A DNA stretch of 64,000 nt from JBEEFP01 sp041166085 (GTDB lineage Bacteria; Actinomycetota; Acidimicrobiia; Acidimicrobiales; JAFATL01): positions 96,194 to 160,193 of the forward strand of contig JBEEFP010000089.1 of NCBI GenBank assembly GCA_041166085.1. Direction: 5' to 3'. This document shows positions 23,920-32,378 of the stretch, in pieces. Below the pieces are notes generated by a model. That model ran no database searches and was not told where the DNA came from. It saw nothing but the letters and a program-made list of their open reading frames with translations. The position numbers and the translations under genes were made by a program. The number at the start of each line of letters is the position of its first letter. Within the stretch, counting starts at the first letter, position 1.

Positions 23920-26456
23920 GGCAGGTTCGGCTCTTCGCGCTGGCGGAAGGTCACGTTGACGTCGAGACGCTCGCGGGTCTGGGCGATGAGCATCTCGCCG
24001 CCCGGCACCGGGTGGGCGTCGAGGAAGCGGTGCACCTCTGCCGCGACATCCGGGTCCATGAGGGCGGTGATGCCTTCGAGCATGCGGGGAATGAGCTTGG
24101 ACGGGAACCGCGTGCGCAGGTCCTCCCAGTGCTCCTCGACGAAGGCCCACGCCTCACCGCCGGCGACGCGGTTGGCGAGCGACGCCGCGATCACGAACGG
24201 TGCGTTCTGCGTGCGCACCTCGCCGAGGGCCATGTCGAGCGTTCGCCTGAGCAGCGCGGCGTGGGGCACCTCGGCCAGCGCGAGGAGGTATCGGACCTCC
24301 TCCTGGGGCGTCTCGGGCTGGCGCATGCGTTGCAGGAAGGTCGTGTACTCCTCCTCGCCGCCGTTGCGGGCGACGATCTGCACGATGGGGGCGACGAGAT
24401 CGCCGGGAACCGACGAGCGGTCGCGCAGGTAGGACGCGTGCAGCTCGGCCGCCTTGGTCCGCACCTCGGGGTCGGCGCCGATGGTGCCGAGGGCGGCCAC
24501 GAACATGCCCCGCAGGCTGCCGATGCGGTCGGCCTCGTCGGGACGGGGCTCCCAGCCCAGGCGGTCGAAGGCCGGGCGCACCAGGTCGCGCACGAAGCGG
24601 GCCAGGTCGTCCTGCACAGGGCCGCGCGCGAAGCGATCGACCAGGCTGAACGGACCGAGCACAGCCGACCAGACGTCGGGGTCGGTCTCGGCCGCGAAGT
24701 GACCGGCCAACGCGACGAAGTCGGCGAACGCCGCCTTCCCTGCGAGGGAGGCCGCCCACGCGTCGCTGACCAGGTTGAAGCGCTCGAGCGGTGCCAGCCG
24801 CTCGATGTCGGCGACCAGGCGCTGCGCCATGTCGGCGGGATAGCGGACGCGGTAGAAGCCGGAGCCGCCATCGTTGACGACGACCCACTCGGGTGCCTGA
24901 CTGAACGTGACCGTGTCCGTCTGCTCGGACAGCAGCAGCCGGTGGTGCTCCACATCGCCTCCAACGGCGGCACGGATCAGCACGGGCACGCGCCAGCGCA
25001 CGCTGACCTCGGAACCGGGGAGGTACCGGAACGGCGTCTGGGTCAGCTGCAGTGACGTGCCGCCGTCACCCTCGCTGACCGCCACCTCCGGGTAACCGCC
25101 CTGGAGGATCCACGAGTCCATGGTGCTGCGCGCGGGCTGGCCGGTGCTCTCTTCGATGGCGTCCCAGAGATCGGTCGTCTCGGTGTTCCCGTAGCTGTGC
25201 TTCTTGATGTAGGCGGCGATGCCCTGACGGAACTCCTCCGCGCCGATGTACTGCTCGAGCATGCGGAGGACGGCCGAGCCCTTCTGGTAGGTGAGGACGT
25301 CGAACATGGCCTCGGCCTCCTCGGGACGGCCGACGGGGAACTCGACCGGACGGGTGGTCGACAGCCCGTCGACGCTCATGGCCTGGGCCCGGCTGGTGCC
25401 GAAGCTCACCCACCGCTGCCAGTCGGGCCGGAAGGCGTCGACCGCCATCAGCTCCATGAAGGTGGCGAAGGCCTCGTTGAGCCAGATGCCGTTCCACCAC
25501 TTCATCGTCACCAGGTCGCCGAACCACATGTGCGCGATCTCATGGGCGACCACGTCGGCCACCCGCTCCAGCTCGATGTTCGAGGCCACGTCGCGGTCGA
25601 CGAGCAACGCCGTCTCGCGGAACGTCACAGCGCCGAGGTTCTCCATGGCGCCGAAGGCGAAGTCGGGCACCGCGATGAGGTCGAGCTTGTCGCCCGGGTA
25701 CGGGAGGCCGAAGTACCCCGTGAAGTAGCGCAGGGAGTGGGCGCCCGCCTCGAGGGCGAACGGGCTCAGGTGCAGCTTGCCGGGGACGGCCGCGACACGG
25801 AGCGGCACGCCGTCGACGTCGACCGTCTCGGAGAACTCGAAGGGGCCGACGATGAAGGCCACGAGGTAGGTCGACATGCGCATGGTGTCGGCGAAGCGCA
25901 CCTGGCGTCGCCCGTTGCCGAGGTCGGTCTCCTCCTCGATCGGTGAGTTGGAGATGGCGGTGAGGTCACCGTCCACGATGAGGGTGACGGCGAAGGTGGC
26001 CTTGCGATCGGGCTCGTCCCAGCACGGGAAGGCCCGCCGCGCGTCCGTGCTCTCGAACTGGGTGGTGGCGATGACCCGCTCGTTGCCCTCCTGGTCCGTG
26101 AAGGTGCTGCGGTAGAAGCCCCGGAGCTTGTCGTTGAGGACGCCCGAGAAGGTGATGTTGAGCGTCCAGTGGCCGGGGGCGGCCTCGTCGGCCAGGGTGA
26201 TGCTGGCGCGGTGGTTCTCGGCGTCGAGGGTCACCGCGCCGTCGCGCCGGTCGCCCTCGTCGGAGACGAGCTCGGCGGAGTGGATCTCCAGCTCCGCCGC
26301 GTTGAGCACGACCTCGGTGACCGGCTCGTGCACGAGGACCCGTACCTTCTCCTCGCCGGTGAAGGTGGCGGTCGTCAGGTCGGGCGTGAGCGTGAGCTCG
26401 TAGTGCTGGGGTTCGACCGTGTACGGCAGGCGGTAGGTGCTGGGGTCCTGGTCCAC
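23904..26456 (-). CDS. pepN: Aminopeptidase N, M1 metallopeptidase
   Basis: 850 residues from GTG 26456, the usual actinobacterial PepN length. The N-terminal beta domain leads to GAMEN (269-273), the exopeptidase motif, then zinc motif HEIAH (305-309) with the third ligand Glu328 in NEAFATF, then a long C-terminal ERAP1-like helical domain. It removes N-terminal residues from peptides in the cytoplasm; there is no signal peptide. The divergent PfkB kinase starts 37 bp away. Confidence 0.96.
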   Translation of the reverse strand: MDQDPSTYRLPYTVEPQHYELTLTPDLTTATFTGEEKVRVLVHEPVTEVVLNAAELEIHSAELVSDEGDRRDGAVTLDAENHRASITLADEAAPGHWTLNITFSGVLNDKLRGFYRSTFTDQEGNERVIATTQFESTDARRAFPCWDEPDRKATFAVTLIVDGDLTAISNSPIEEETDLGNGRRQVRFADTMRMSTYLVAFIVGPFEFSETVDVDGVPLRVAAVPGKLHLSPFALEAGAHSLRYFTGYFGLPYPGDKLDLIAVPDFAFGAMENLGAVTFRETALLVDRDVASNIELERVADVVAHEIAHMWFGDLVTMKWWNGIWLNEAFATFMELMAVDAFRPDWQRWVSFGTSRAQAMSVDGLSTTRPVEFPVGRPEEAEAMFDVLTYQKGSAVLRMLEQYIGAEEFRQGIAAYIKKHSYGNTETTDLWDAIEESTGQPARSTMDSWILQGGYPEVAVSEGDGGTSLQLTQTPFRYLPGSEVSVRWRVPVLIRAAVGGDVEHHRLLLSEQTDTVTFSQAPEWVVVNDGGSGFYRVRYPADMAQRLVADIERLAPLERFNLVSDAWAASLAGKAAFADFVALAGHFAAETDPDVWSAVLGPFSLVDRFARGPVQDDLARFVRDLVRPAFDRLGWEPRPDEADRIGSLRGMFVAALGTIGADPEVRTKAAELHASYLRDRSSVPGDLVAPIVQIVARNGGEEEYTTFLQRMRQPETPQEEVRYLLALAEVPHAALLRRTLDMALGEVRTQNAPFVIAASLANRVAGGEAWAFVEEHWEDLRTRFPSKLIPRMLEGITALMDPDVAAEVHRFLDAHPVPGGEMLIAQTRERLDVNVTFRQREEPNLPQLFG

Positions 26457-26493
26457 ATCGGGACACTACCCACGGGCCACTACCGTGCCGCGC

Positions 26494-27459
26494 GTGAATG
26501 TTCTGACGATCGGGAACGCGCTGGTCGACGTGCTCGCCCACGTGAACGATGACGAGCTGGCCGCTCTCGGCCTCGAGAAGAGCAGTTACGGCATGCTCGA
26601 CGCGGCTACGGCCGAGGAGCTCTACGCCAGGATGCCTCCCAGCGTCGAGGTGTCAGGGGGCATGGCCGCCAACACGGCGGTGGGTGTGGTCTCGATGGGC
26701 GGGTCGGCCGCCTATCTGGGCAAGGTCCGCGACGACCAGCTCGGCAAGGTGTTCACGCACGACATCCGAGCCGCCGGTGTGGAGTACTCGGTGGCTCCGG
26801 CCGTCGAGGGACCGGCGACGGGCCGGTGCCTGATCCTCGTCTCGCCGGACGGCCACCGCACGATGCGGCCCTTCCTGGGCGCGGCCCACGCCCTCGACGC
26901 CGACGATGTCCCAGAGCAGCTGGTCGCTGACGCTCAGGTCACCTACCTCGAGGGATTCCTCTGGGACGCGCCCGGCGCGGCGGACGCCTTCGCCAAGGCG
27001 GCGGACCTTGCCCACGGCGCGGGTCGGCTCCTCGCGGTCACCCTGGCCGACGTGGTGTGCGTCGAGGCCCACCGTGAGCGGTTCCTCGGGTTGCTCGAAG
27101 CCGGTGCCATCGACGTGCTGTTCGGCAACCACGAGGAGGTCGCGGCCATCACCGGCGCGGCGACGTTCGAGGACGGTGCCCGTGTCATCCAGGGGTGGTG
27201 CCGGCTGGCCGCCCTGACCCACGGCGCGGCCGGCTCGTTGGTAGTGACGCCCGACGGCACCGAGCGGGTGGCCGCTGCTCCCGTCCAACACGTCGTCGAC
27301 ACGACGGGCGCGGGCGACCTGTACGCGGCCGGCTTCCTGTACGGCCTCACGCATGGCGCCGACCCCGCCGAGTGCGCCCGCCTCGGCGGCATCGCCGCCG
27401 CCGAGGTCATCTCCCACGTCGGCGCCCGCCCCGAAGTCGACCTGTCCACGCTCATCTGA
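26494..27459 (+). CDS. PfkB-family sugar/nucleoside kinase
   Basis: 321 residues from GTG 26494. Ribokinase-fold marks: GGMAANTAVGVVSMGGSAAYLGKVRDDQLG near residues 55-85 and the ATP/anion-hole motif DTTGAGDLYAAGFLYGL near 268-285, where Asp of GAGD is catalytic. Sequence style (GNALVDVLA, MLDAATAEELY) is that of adenosine-kinase-like members rather than fructokinases. The substrate is not settled by sequence. Confidence 0.9.
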   Translation: MNVLTIGNALVDVLAHVNDDELAALGLEKSSYGMLDAATAEELYARMPPSVEVSGGMAANTAVGVVSMGGSAAYLGKVRDDQLGKVFTHDIRAAGVEYSVAPAVEGPATGRCLILVSPDGHRTMRPFLGAAHALDADDVPEQLVADAQVTYLEGFLWDAPGAADAFAKAADLAHGAGRLLAVTLADVVCVEAHRERFLGLLEAGAIDVLFGNHEEVAAITGAATFEDGARVIQGWCRLAALTHGAAGSLVVTPDGTERVAAAPVQHVVDTTGAGDLYAAGFLYGLTHGADPAECARLGGIAAAEVISHVGARPEVDLSTLI

Positions 27460-27587
27460 CCAGCCCGACCGGTCAATCCGTCGAGGACAGGAGCCGCGAT
27501 GGGGGACGAGGTTGAGGTGACACGCATGGCGATCAGTGGGGTCCCCATCGCACACCAGCGAGCGCAGCTTGCAAGCGAGCGAATGAA

Positions 27588-28367
27588 TCAGATCTGGGTG
27601 CGGCCGCGTTCCTGGATGGCCTGGCGGCGGCGCTCGACGTCGGTGGGGTCGAAGCCGCTGCCCTGCCAGCCTCGGGCCAGCTCGGCTTCGAGCTGCAGAC
27701 CCTCGGCGACGGTGGTGGCGGTGACGCGCTTGTACTCGTCGAGCAGGGCTGGCACCGCTCGCGGGTCGTTGCCGACGATGTCGGCCGCGACCTGACGAGT
27801 CACCGGCAGGAGCTCGTCGTGGGCGACCACCCGGTTGACCAATCCAAAGTGAAGCGCCTCCTCGGCACCCATGAAGTTGCCGGTGAGGCTCATCTCCTTG
27901 GCGCGACGCACGCCGATGGCCTGGGGCAGCAGCACCGAGAGGCCCCATCCCGGCAGCAGCCCGACGCGCGCGTGGGTGTCGCCGAAGGCGGCCCGCTCGG
28001 ACGCGATGAGGAAGTCGCAGTTGAGGGCCAGCTCGAACCCGCCGGTGACGGCGACGCCGTTCACCGCACCGATGAGCGGCTTGCTCAACGCCGGCCAGGG
28101 CGCGCCCGCGCGCTCGCGTTCACCCGAGGGACTGCCGCGCAGGTTGTCGCCCGACGCGCCGAGCTCCTTCAAGTCGAGACCCGCACAGAACGCGGGGTCC
28201 GCGCCGGTGAGGATCACCACCGCGATCGATGTGTCGGCCTCGAGGTCGACGAAGGCGTCGTACAGCGAGCGCAGCAGCTCGCTGTTGAGGGCGTTGCGGG
28301 ACCCGGGACGGTTGAGAGTGACGGTCGCCACCCCGTCGGTCCGCTCGAGGAGCAGGGTGTCTGACAT
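27588..28367 (-). CDS. Enoyl-CoA hydratase/isomerase family protein
   Basis: 259 residues from ATG 28367. Crotonase fold: oxyanion-hole stretches ILTGADPAFCAGLDLKEL and GAVNGVAVTGGFELALNCD. The Glu equivalent to rat hydratase Glu144 is kept (GGFEL), but the position of Glu164 reads DTHARVG, so the second catalytic Glu is missing. That argues for an isomerase, hydrolase or other crotonase reaction and against a standard hydratase. The 128-bp gap to the kinase gene upstream of its 3' end holds nothing recognisable. Confidence 0.85.
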   Translation of the reverse strand: MSDTLLLERTDGVATVTLNRPGSRNALNSELLRSLYDAFVDLEADTSIAVVILTGADPAFCAGLDLKELGASGDNLRGSPSGERERAGAPWPALSKPLIGAVNGVAVTGGFELALNCDFLIASERAAFGDTHARVGLLPGWGLSVLLPQAIGVRRAKEMSLTGNFMGAEEALHFGLVNRVVAHDELLPVTRQVAADIVGNDPRAVPALLDEYKRVTATTVAEGLQLEAELARGWQGSGFDPTDVERRRQAIQERGRTQI

Positions 28368-28412
28368 CGTCCCGGACACTACTTTCCACATCGTGCCGGA
28401 CGGAGTAGGGAA

Positions 28413-29225
28413 GTGACAGAGCCGAATCCCTGGCTGGAGCGACGGGTGCTCAACTACGCGCACCAGGGCGGGGCGGCGGAGATGCCGTCGAGCACGCTGA
28501 TCGCGCTGCATCGTGCCGTCGAGGTGGGCGCCCATGCGCTCGAGCTGGACGTGCACTGCACGGCCGACGGTCACCTGGTTGTCTGCCACGACGGGACCGT
28601 CGACGCCACGACAGACGGGACGGGCCGCATCGCGGACATGACGTTGGCCGACGTGCGCGCCCTCGACAACGCCTACCGCTTCGGTCCTGACGACGGCTTC
28701 CCGTACCGGGGCCGGGGCCACACCATCGCCACGCTCGACGAGGTGCTCGAGGCATTCCCGTCGACCTTCCTCAACCTCGACATCAAGGAGACGGCGCCCA
28801 CCGTGGAGCCGTACGAGGAGCGGCTGGCCGAGACGCTGCGCCGCTTCGGGCGGGTCGACGACGTCATCGTGGCGTCGTTCCTCGACGGCGCCACCGATGC
28901 CTTCTCGTCCTTCGCGCCCGGCGTGAGCACGTCGGCGGGGACGATGGCCACGGCCATGTTCTGGCGCGCCGTGCAGGACGGTGACGATCCGCCGCCCATG
29001 CGCCACCACGCCCTGCAGGTGCCGCCCGACTACGAGGGGACGGCGATCGTCGACGAACACTTCGTCGAACGGGCCCACGCCGCCGGCATCGCCGTGCACG
29101 TGTGGACCATCGACGAGCCCGACGAGATGCGCAGGCTCCTCGCCCTCGGCGTGGACGGCATCATGACCGACCGCCCCAGCGTGCTGGCCGACGTGCTCAG
29201 GACGGCAGACGCCCCCACGCCCTGA
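28413..29225 (+). CDS. Glycerophosphodiester phosphodiesterase family protein
   Basis: 270 residues, GDPD TIM barrel. The metal/catalytic line is ELDVHCTADGHLVVCHD, and later NLDIKE and VHVWTIDEPDEMRRLLALGVDGIMTDRP fit the family. The opening motif is changed: the usual HRG...ENT reads AHQGGAAEMPSST, so the Arg next to the first catalytic His is Gln. The His itself and the Glu/Asp ligands remain. It would hydrolyse glycerophosphodiesters from lipid turnover. GTG 28413; the divergent crotonase starts 45 bp away. Confidence 0.88.
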   Translation: MTEPNPWLERRVLNYAHQGGAAEMPSSTLIALHRAVEVGAHALELDVHCTADGHLVVCHDGTVDATTDGTGRIADMTLADVRALDNAYRFGPDDGFPYRGRGHTIATLDEVLEAFPSTFLNLDIKETAPTVEPYEERLAETLRRFGRVDDVIVASFLDGATDAFSSFAPGVSTSAGTMATAMFWRAVQDGDDPPPMRHHALQVPPDYEGTAIVDEHFVERAHAAGIAVHVWTIDEPDEMRRLLALGVDGIMTDRPSVLADVLRTADAPTP

Positions 29226-30060
29226 GGGTGCTGAGGGCGAGCAGGGTCCGCCACGCCCGCCATTCGAAGACCGCGGCGGGACCGGGCGGCTGCCAGCTGA
29301 TCGCCCAACCGCCGTCGTGCTGCTGGCCGTGCTCGAGATCGTCGAGGAAGGCACCCATGACGTCGTCGCTGAACAACCGCCGCGCAAGATGGTCGGGAGT
29401 GGGCGCCAGGTGCAGCGGCGTCACGCCGTAGTCGGCGCTCGGCGTCAGCTGGAGGAGGGCCACGTCGGCCAGCCGATCGGCGATGCGGGGGAGCAGCGCT
29501 TCGGCCCGGCCCCGATCGGGCTGCGCGTCGAGGAAGAGCAACGCCTCCTTGAGGGCGTGGGCCTCGAGCGGGATCTCGTGTTCGATGGCCTTCCAGCACC
29601 CGGCGGTGGCCGCCTCCCGCCATGGGTGATCGACGCCCCACCTCCACAGCAGCGCGGCCAGCCCGGCGGTGGGGTTCACGCCCGGCACGAGCGGGATCTG
29701 GGCCCAGTGCTCGGCGTGCGGGTAGGCCAGCATCGGTTCGAAGGCGAGGGGCACCATGGCGCTGCCGTCGGCGACGGTCGCCAGCCAGTCGCACGCGGCG
29801 GTCACGGTTGCAGCGTCGACGATGCCGGCCATGTCCATCGCCTCGAACGCGGTCTCCGTGTCGAGGGGTTGGCTGTCCGGTGCACGCTTGTCGGGCTCGA
29901 GTCCGTGGCCGAACCCGCCGTCGGCGTTGCGGTACGCCCGCAGTGCGTCGATGACGCCAGACGGGGGCGCGCCCTCGAAGACGGTCGCGAACACGCGTCG
30001 GTCGAGCACCCGTCCGTTCGTGTGGATGAACGTTCGCGCCGCGTGCATCTCGATGCTCAT
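29197..30060 (-). CDS. Alpha/alpha-toroid protein, prenyltransferase/terpene-cyclase-like fold
   Basis: 287 residues with QW-like repeats of the toroid fold: ALRAYRNADGGFGHGLEPD near residue 45 and LEHGQQHDGGWAISWQPPGPAAVFEWRAWRTLLAL near the C terminus. No catalytic DxDD or DxxD cyclase motif is visible, so an enzyme role is not supported. I recall the family as a common actinobacterial protein of unknown function. It overlaps the GDPD gene by 29 bp (convergent) and is coupled to the upstream gene at ATGA 30060. Confidence 0.7.
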   Translation of the reverse strand: MSIEMHAARTFIHTNGRVLDRRVFATVFEGAPPSGVIDALRAYRNADGGFGHGLEPDKRAPDSQPLDTETAFEAMDMAGIVDAATVTAACDWLATVADGSAMVPLAFEPMLAYPHAEHWAQIPLVPGVNPTAGLAALLWRWGVDHPWREAATAGCWKAIEHEIPLEAHALKEALLFLDAQPDRGRAEALLPRIADRLADVALLQLTPSADYGVTPLHLAPTPDHLARRLFSDDVMGAFLDDLEHGQQHDGGWAISWQPPGPAAVFEWRAWRTLLALSTLRAWGRLPS

Positions 30061-30548
30061 GGGGACGCCTTCTCCTCGATCGGTGCTTCGGGCCGGCCCG
30101 GCCGCCAGCGGCGGATGATCTGTTTGCCGTCGCCGAACCGGCAGTAGCCGACCTCGGTGACGTCGAGCGTGAAGATGTGGAACGGCTCGGTGGGTCGCCA
30201 GCCCAGTTGCTTCTCGAGCGTGTCGCAGTAGGCCTGGCGTCGCGTGGGTTCAGGGACGTCGCGCGCCCAGCCGTACGCCTTGAGCTCGCCCTCGGTGCCG
30301 TCCTTGTCCGACACAGTGCTGTGCACCACGCAGCGCGGGTCGCGCACGAGGTCGAGCGCCTTCTTCGACTGCCACATCATCCCGAGGTACAGATCACCGT
30401 CGATGACGTAGGGCTCGCAGGGGCTGATGCGGGGCCAGCCGTTGGCGCGCGTGGTGCCCACCAGAGCCAGGCCCGTGCGTCCGAACAGCTCGTCGCCCAG
30501 CGCGCCGAGCTCGGGCGCCTCGCGCTGGAACTCCGACCACGTGACCAC
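30057..30548 (-). CDS. Pyridoxamine 5'-phosphate oxidase-like flavin/F420 protein
   Basis: 163 residues from GTG 30548 (GTG 30557 is possible). A split-barrel fold: VTWSEFQREAPELG, then LALVGTTRANGWPRISPCEPYVIDGDLYLGMMWQSKKALDLVRDPRCVVHST, which is the typical cofactor-binding barrel. Such actinobacterial proteins bind FMN, F420 or heme. The specific cofactor is not shown by the sequence. It is coupled by ATGA overlap to the toroid protein gene downstream. Confidence 0.82.
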   Translation of the reverse strand: MVTWSEFQREAPELGALGDELFGRTGLALVGTTRANGWPRISPCEPYVIDGDLYLGMMWQSKKALDLVRDPRCVVHSTVSDKDGTEGELKAYGWARDVPEPTRRQAYCDTLEKQLGWRPTEPFHIFTLDVTEVGYCRFGDGKQIIRRWRPGRPEAPIEEKASP

Positions 30549-30579
30549 GGGACGCACGTTACGACGGCGGGTGGAGGGG

Positions 30580-31185
30580 TCAGGCAGACATGAACGCGAT
30601 CGGGACGGAGCTGCCCGCATCGCGGTCGAGGGTGGCGATGCGGCGCCCGGGCTGGACGGCGTCCTTGGGCTTGTGCAGGCGGTCGCCGAGGAATGCAGCG
30701 GTGGCGTCGAGGTCGGCCACGGTGAAGGCCAGGCCGTAGAAGCGGGTGGGCTTGTCGTTGTGGGGCGCGACCGGCCCGATGACCTCGAGCACGACCTCGC
30801 CGAGCTTGAAGAACGTCTGCCGGAACGGGGCTCCGTACTGGTCGGTGTCGCGCGTGCGTCGCAGCTCGAGCCCAGCGGCCTCGATGGTCTTGGTGGTGCG
30901 GGTGATGTCCGGCGTCATGAGCACGAGGTGGTCGAGGGCGGTCACGCCGTTGGGATGCGCAGGCGTCGGCCGCGCCGGCTCGTCCGAGCGCGCCGTCGGG
31001 AGGCCGTCGACATCGTCGGGCCCGTGCCAGTCCCGCAGCGCCCAGCCCGAGATCTTGCGGTTACCGACGCCGAGCCGTATGGCCAGTCCGCTCACCCAGC
31101 ACGCGTCGTGGCCCTCGACCGCGAAGCCGAGGCCCCGCCACACGTCGGGGGCGTCAGCGAGAAACACGCTGGCGATGGACGGCAT
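30580..31185 (-). CDS. VOC (glyoxalase/dioxygenase) superfamily protein
   Basis: 201 residues from ATG 31185. C-terminal half shows a VOC beta-alpha-beta-beta-beta module: VTALDHLVLMTPDITRTTKTIEAAGLELRR...FFKLGEVVLEVIGPV, with the His and Glu that usually bind metal. The N-terminal half (SIASVFLADAPDVWRGLGFAV) is probably a second, degenerate module. The substrate is unknown. It lies 31 bp upstream of the flavin-protein gene on the same strand and starts within 11 bp of the divergent acetyltransferase start. Confidence 0.75.
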   Translation of the reverse strand: MPSIASVFLADAPDVWRGLGFAVEGHDACWVSGLAIRLGVGNRKISGWALRDWHGPDDVDGLPTARSDEPARPTPAHPNGVTALDHLVLMTPDITRTTKTIEAAGLELRRTRDTDQYGAPFRQTFFKLGEVVLEVIGPVAPHNDKPTRFYGLAFTVADLDATAAFLGDRLHKPKDAVQPGRRIATLDRDAGSSVPIAFMSA

Positions 31186-32203
31186 CACGGTCCACCGTAT
31201 TCGGGTGGAACCCGAGCCGTTCGACCTTCTCACCGCATCCGAGGCCCTCGCGCGCTCGCGCTACGACCTGCTGCGCGCGGTGAGGGCCGAGGTGGAGCCG
31301 GGCGATCCCATTCCGTCGCTGGACGCGGTGCGTCTCGAAGCCCAGTACCCGGTCCCGTGGACGCGCCGTCAGGAATGGGTGGTGTTGGACGGCGACCGCG
31401 TGGCGGGCTGGGCCCGCCTCGAGCTCGAGGACCTGGATACCAACCGTCATCTCGCCGAGTGCAAGATCGAGGTGGCACGGAGCGACCGGCGGCGTGGCAT
31501 CGGCACGCAGCTGCTCGACGCGGTGGGCTCCGCCGCGCGCGAGGACGGTCGCACCGTGCTCGGCACCGTCGCCTCCCAGGGCGCGGCCGCCGAGCCCTTC
31601 CTCGCCGCGGTCGGCGGTCAGAACCGCCAGGTGTTCCGCGTCAGCCGCATGCAGATGGCCGAGCTCGACGTCGACCTCATGCGCGCATGGGTCGACGGTG
31701 CCAACGAACGGGCGTCGGGCTACACGCTCGTCGGGTGGGACGATCCCTGCCCGCCGGAGTACGCCGACGCTTTCTCGGAGGTCGTCGACGTCATGAACAC
31801 CGCGCCGCTCGACGACCTCGACTGGGAGGACGAGCACTACACCCCCGAGCAGATCCGCGAGTGGCAGGACCGGTTGGCCAAGCGGGGCCATGTGGGATGG
31901 GTCTACGCGGCGCGCGACGACGCAACCGGCCACTTCGCCGGGTTCACCGAGATGGGGTTCTGGCCTTGGTCACCCGAGCTCGCGTACCAGGGGGACACCG
32001 GGGTGCACCCCGACCATCGCAACCTCGGCATCGGCCGCTGGCTGAAGGCGGCCATGGTGCTGCGCCTGATGGACGAGCGGGCGGCCCGCGCCGTCGAGAC
32101 CGGCAACGCCGGCAGTAACCGTCCCATGCTCGCCATCAACGAGGCCATGGGCTTCCGCCCTCACCGCATCGGCGGCTTCTGGCAGCTCCCGCTCTCGTCC
32201 TGA
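31175..32203 (+). CDS. Tandem GNAT acetyltransferase
   Basis: 342 residues from ATG 31175. Two GNAT domains: the first with ARSDRRRGIGTQLLDAV (acetyl-CoA loop RRxGxG/A) at about residues 95-125, the second with YQGDTGVHPDHRNLGIGRWLKAAMVL at about 265-290. The double arrangement recalls MshD (mycothiol synthase)-like enzymes, but I cannot assign a substrate. The start overlaps the divergent VOC gene start by 11 bp; GTG 31205 is an alternative. A long hairpin (32208-32256) follows. Confidence 0.82.
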   Translation: MDGITVHRIRVEPEPFDLLTASEALARSRYDLLRAVRAEVEPGDPIPSLDAVRLEAQYPVPWTRRQEWVVLDGDRVAGWARLELEDLDTNRHLAECKIEVARSDRRRGIGTQLLDAVGSAAREDGRTVLGTVASQGAAAEPFLAAVGGQNRQVFRVSRMQMAELDVDLMRAWVDGANERASGYTLVGWDDPCPPEYADAFSEVVDVMNTAPLDDLDWEDEHYTPEQIREWQDRLAKRGHVGWVYAARDDATGHFAGFTEMGFWPWSPELAYQGDTGVHPDHRNLGIGRWLKAAMVLRLMDERAARAVETGNAGSNRPMLAINEAMGFRPHRIGGFWQLPLSS

Positions 32204-32207
32204 GGCG

Positions 32208-32256
32208 CGTCTGGAGGAAATAGGGGCCGAAACTCGGCCCCTATTTCCTCGAGACG
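32208..32256. terminator. Inverted repeat E (22-bp stem, one mismatch)
   Basis: GAGGAAATAGGGGCCGA (32214-32230), loop AAC, and its complement (32234-32250), flanked by CGTCT/AGACG that extend the stem. The edge shares the CTCGAGGAAAT/ATTTCCTCGAGACG sequence of repeat A at 2271. It sits between the convergent acetyltransferase and bL37 genes and is a good bidirectional terminator candidate. Confidence 0.8.
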
Positions 32257-32274
32257 AGGGGCGGACGGGAGGGG

Positions 32275-32358
32275 TCAGCGGCCCGCGTTGGGCTTCTTGC
32301 CGTGGTTCGCCTTGTTGCGGCGGGCTTTGCTCTTGCGCTTGGCCGTCTTCTTGGACAT
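32275..32358 (-). CDS. 50S ribosomal protein bL37-like, 27 residues
   Basis: A 27-residue very basic peptide, start ATG 32358. Its C-terminal part, KANHGKKPNAGR, closely matches the KANHGKRPNA end of mycobacterial bL37 (24 residues), which is built into the 50S subunit. The N-terminal part MSKKTAKRKSKARR is basic as expected for an rRNA-embedded extension. It is only 20 bp from the divergent ychF start. Such genes are easily missed because of their length. Confidence 0.82.
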   Translation of the reverse strand: MSKKTAKRKSKARRNKANHGKKPNAGR

Positions 32359-32378
32359 GGGCGATAGCCTCGCAGGTT

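Noticed and set aside
27588..29387. A 599-codon reverse frame covering the crotonase and the GDPD gene
   Set aside because: Only the part from ATG 28367 matches a family; the upstream part is antisense to the well-supported GDPD gene.
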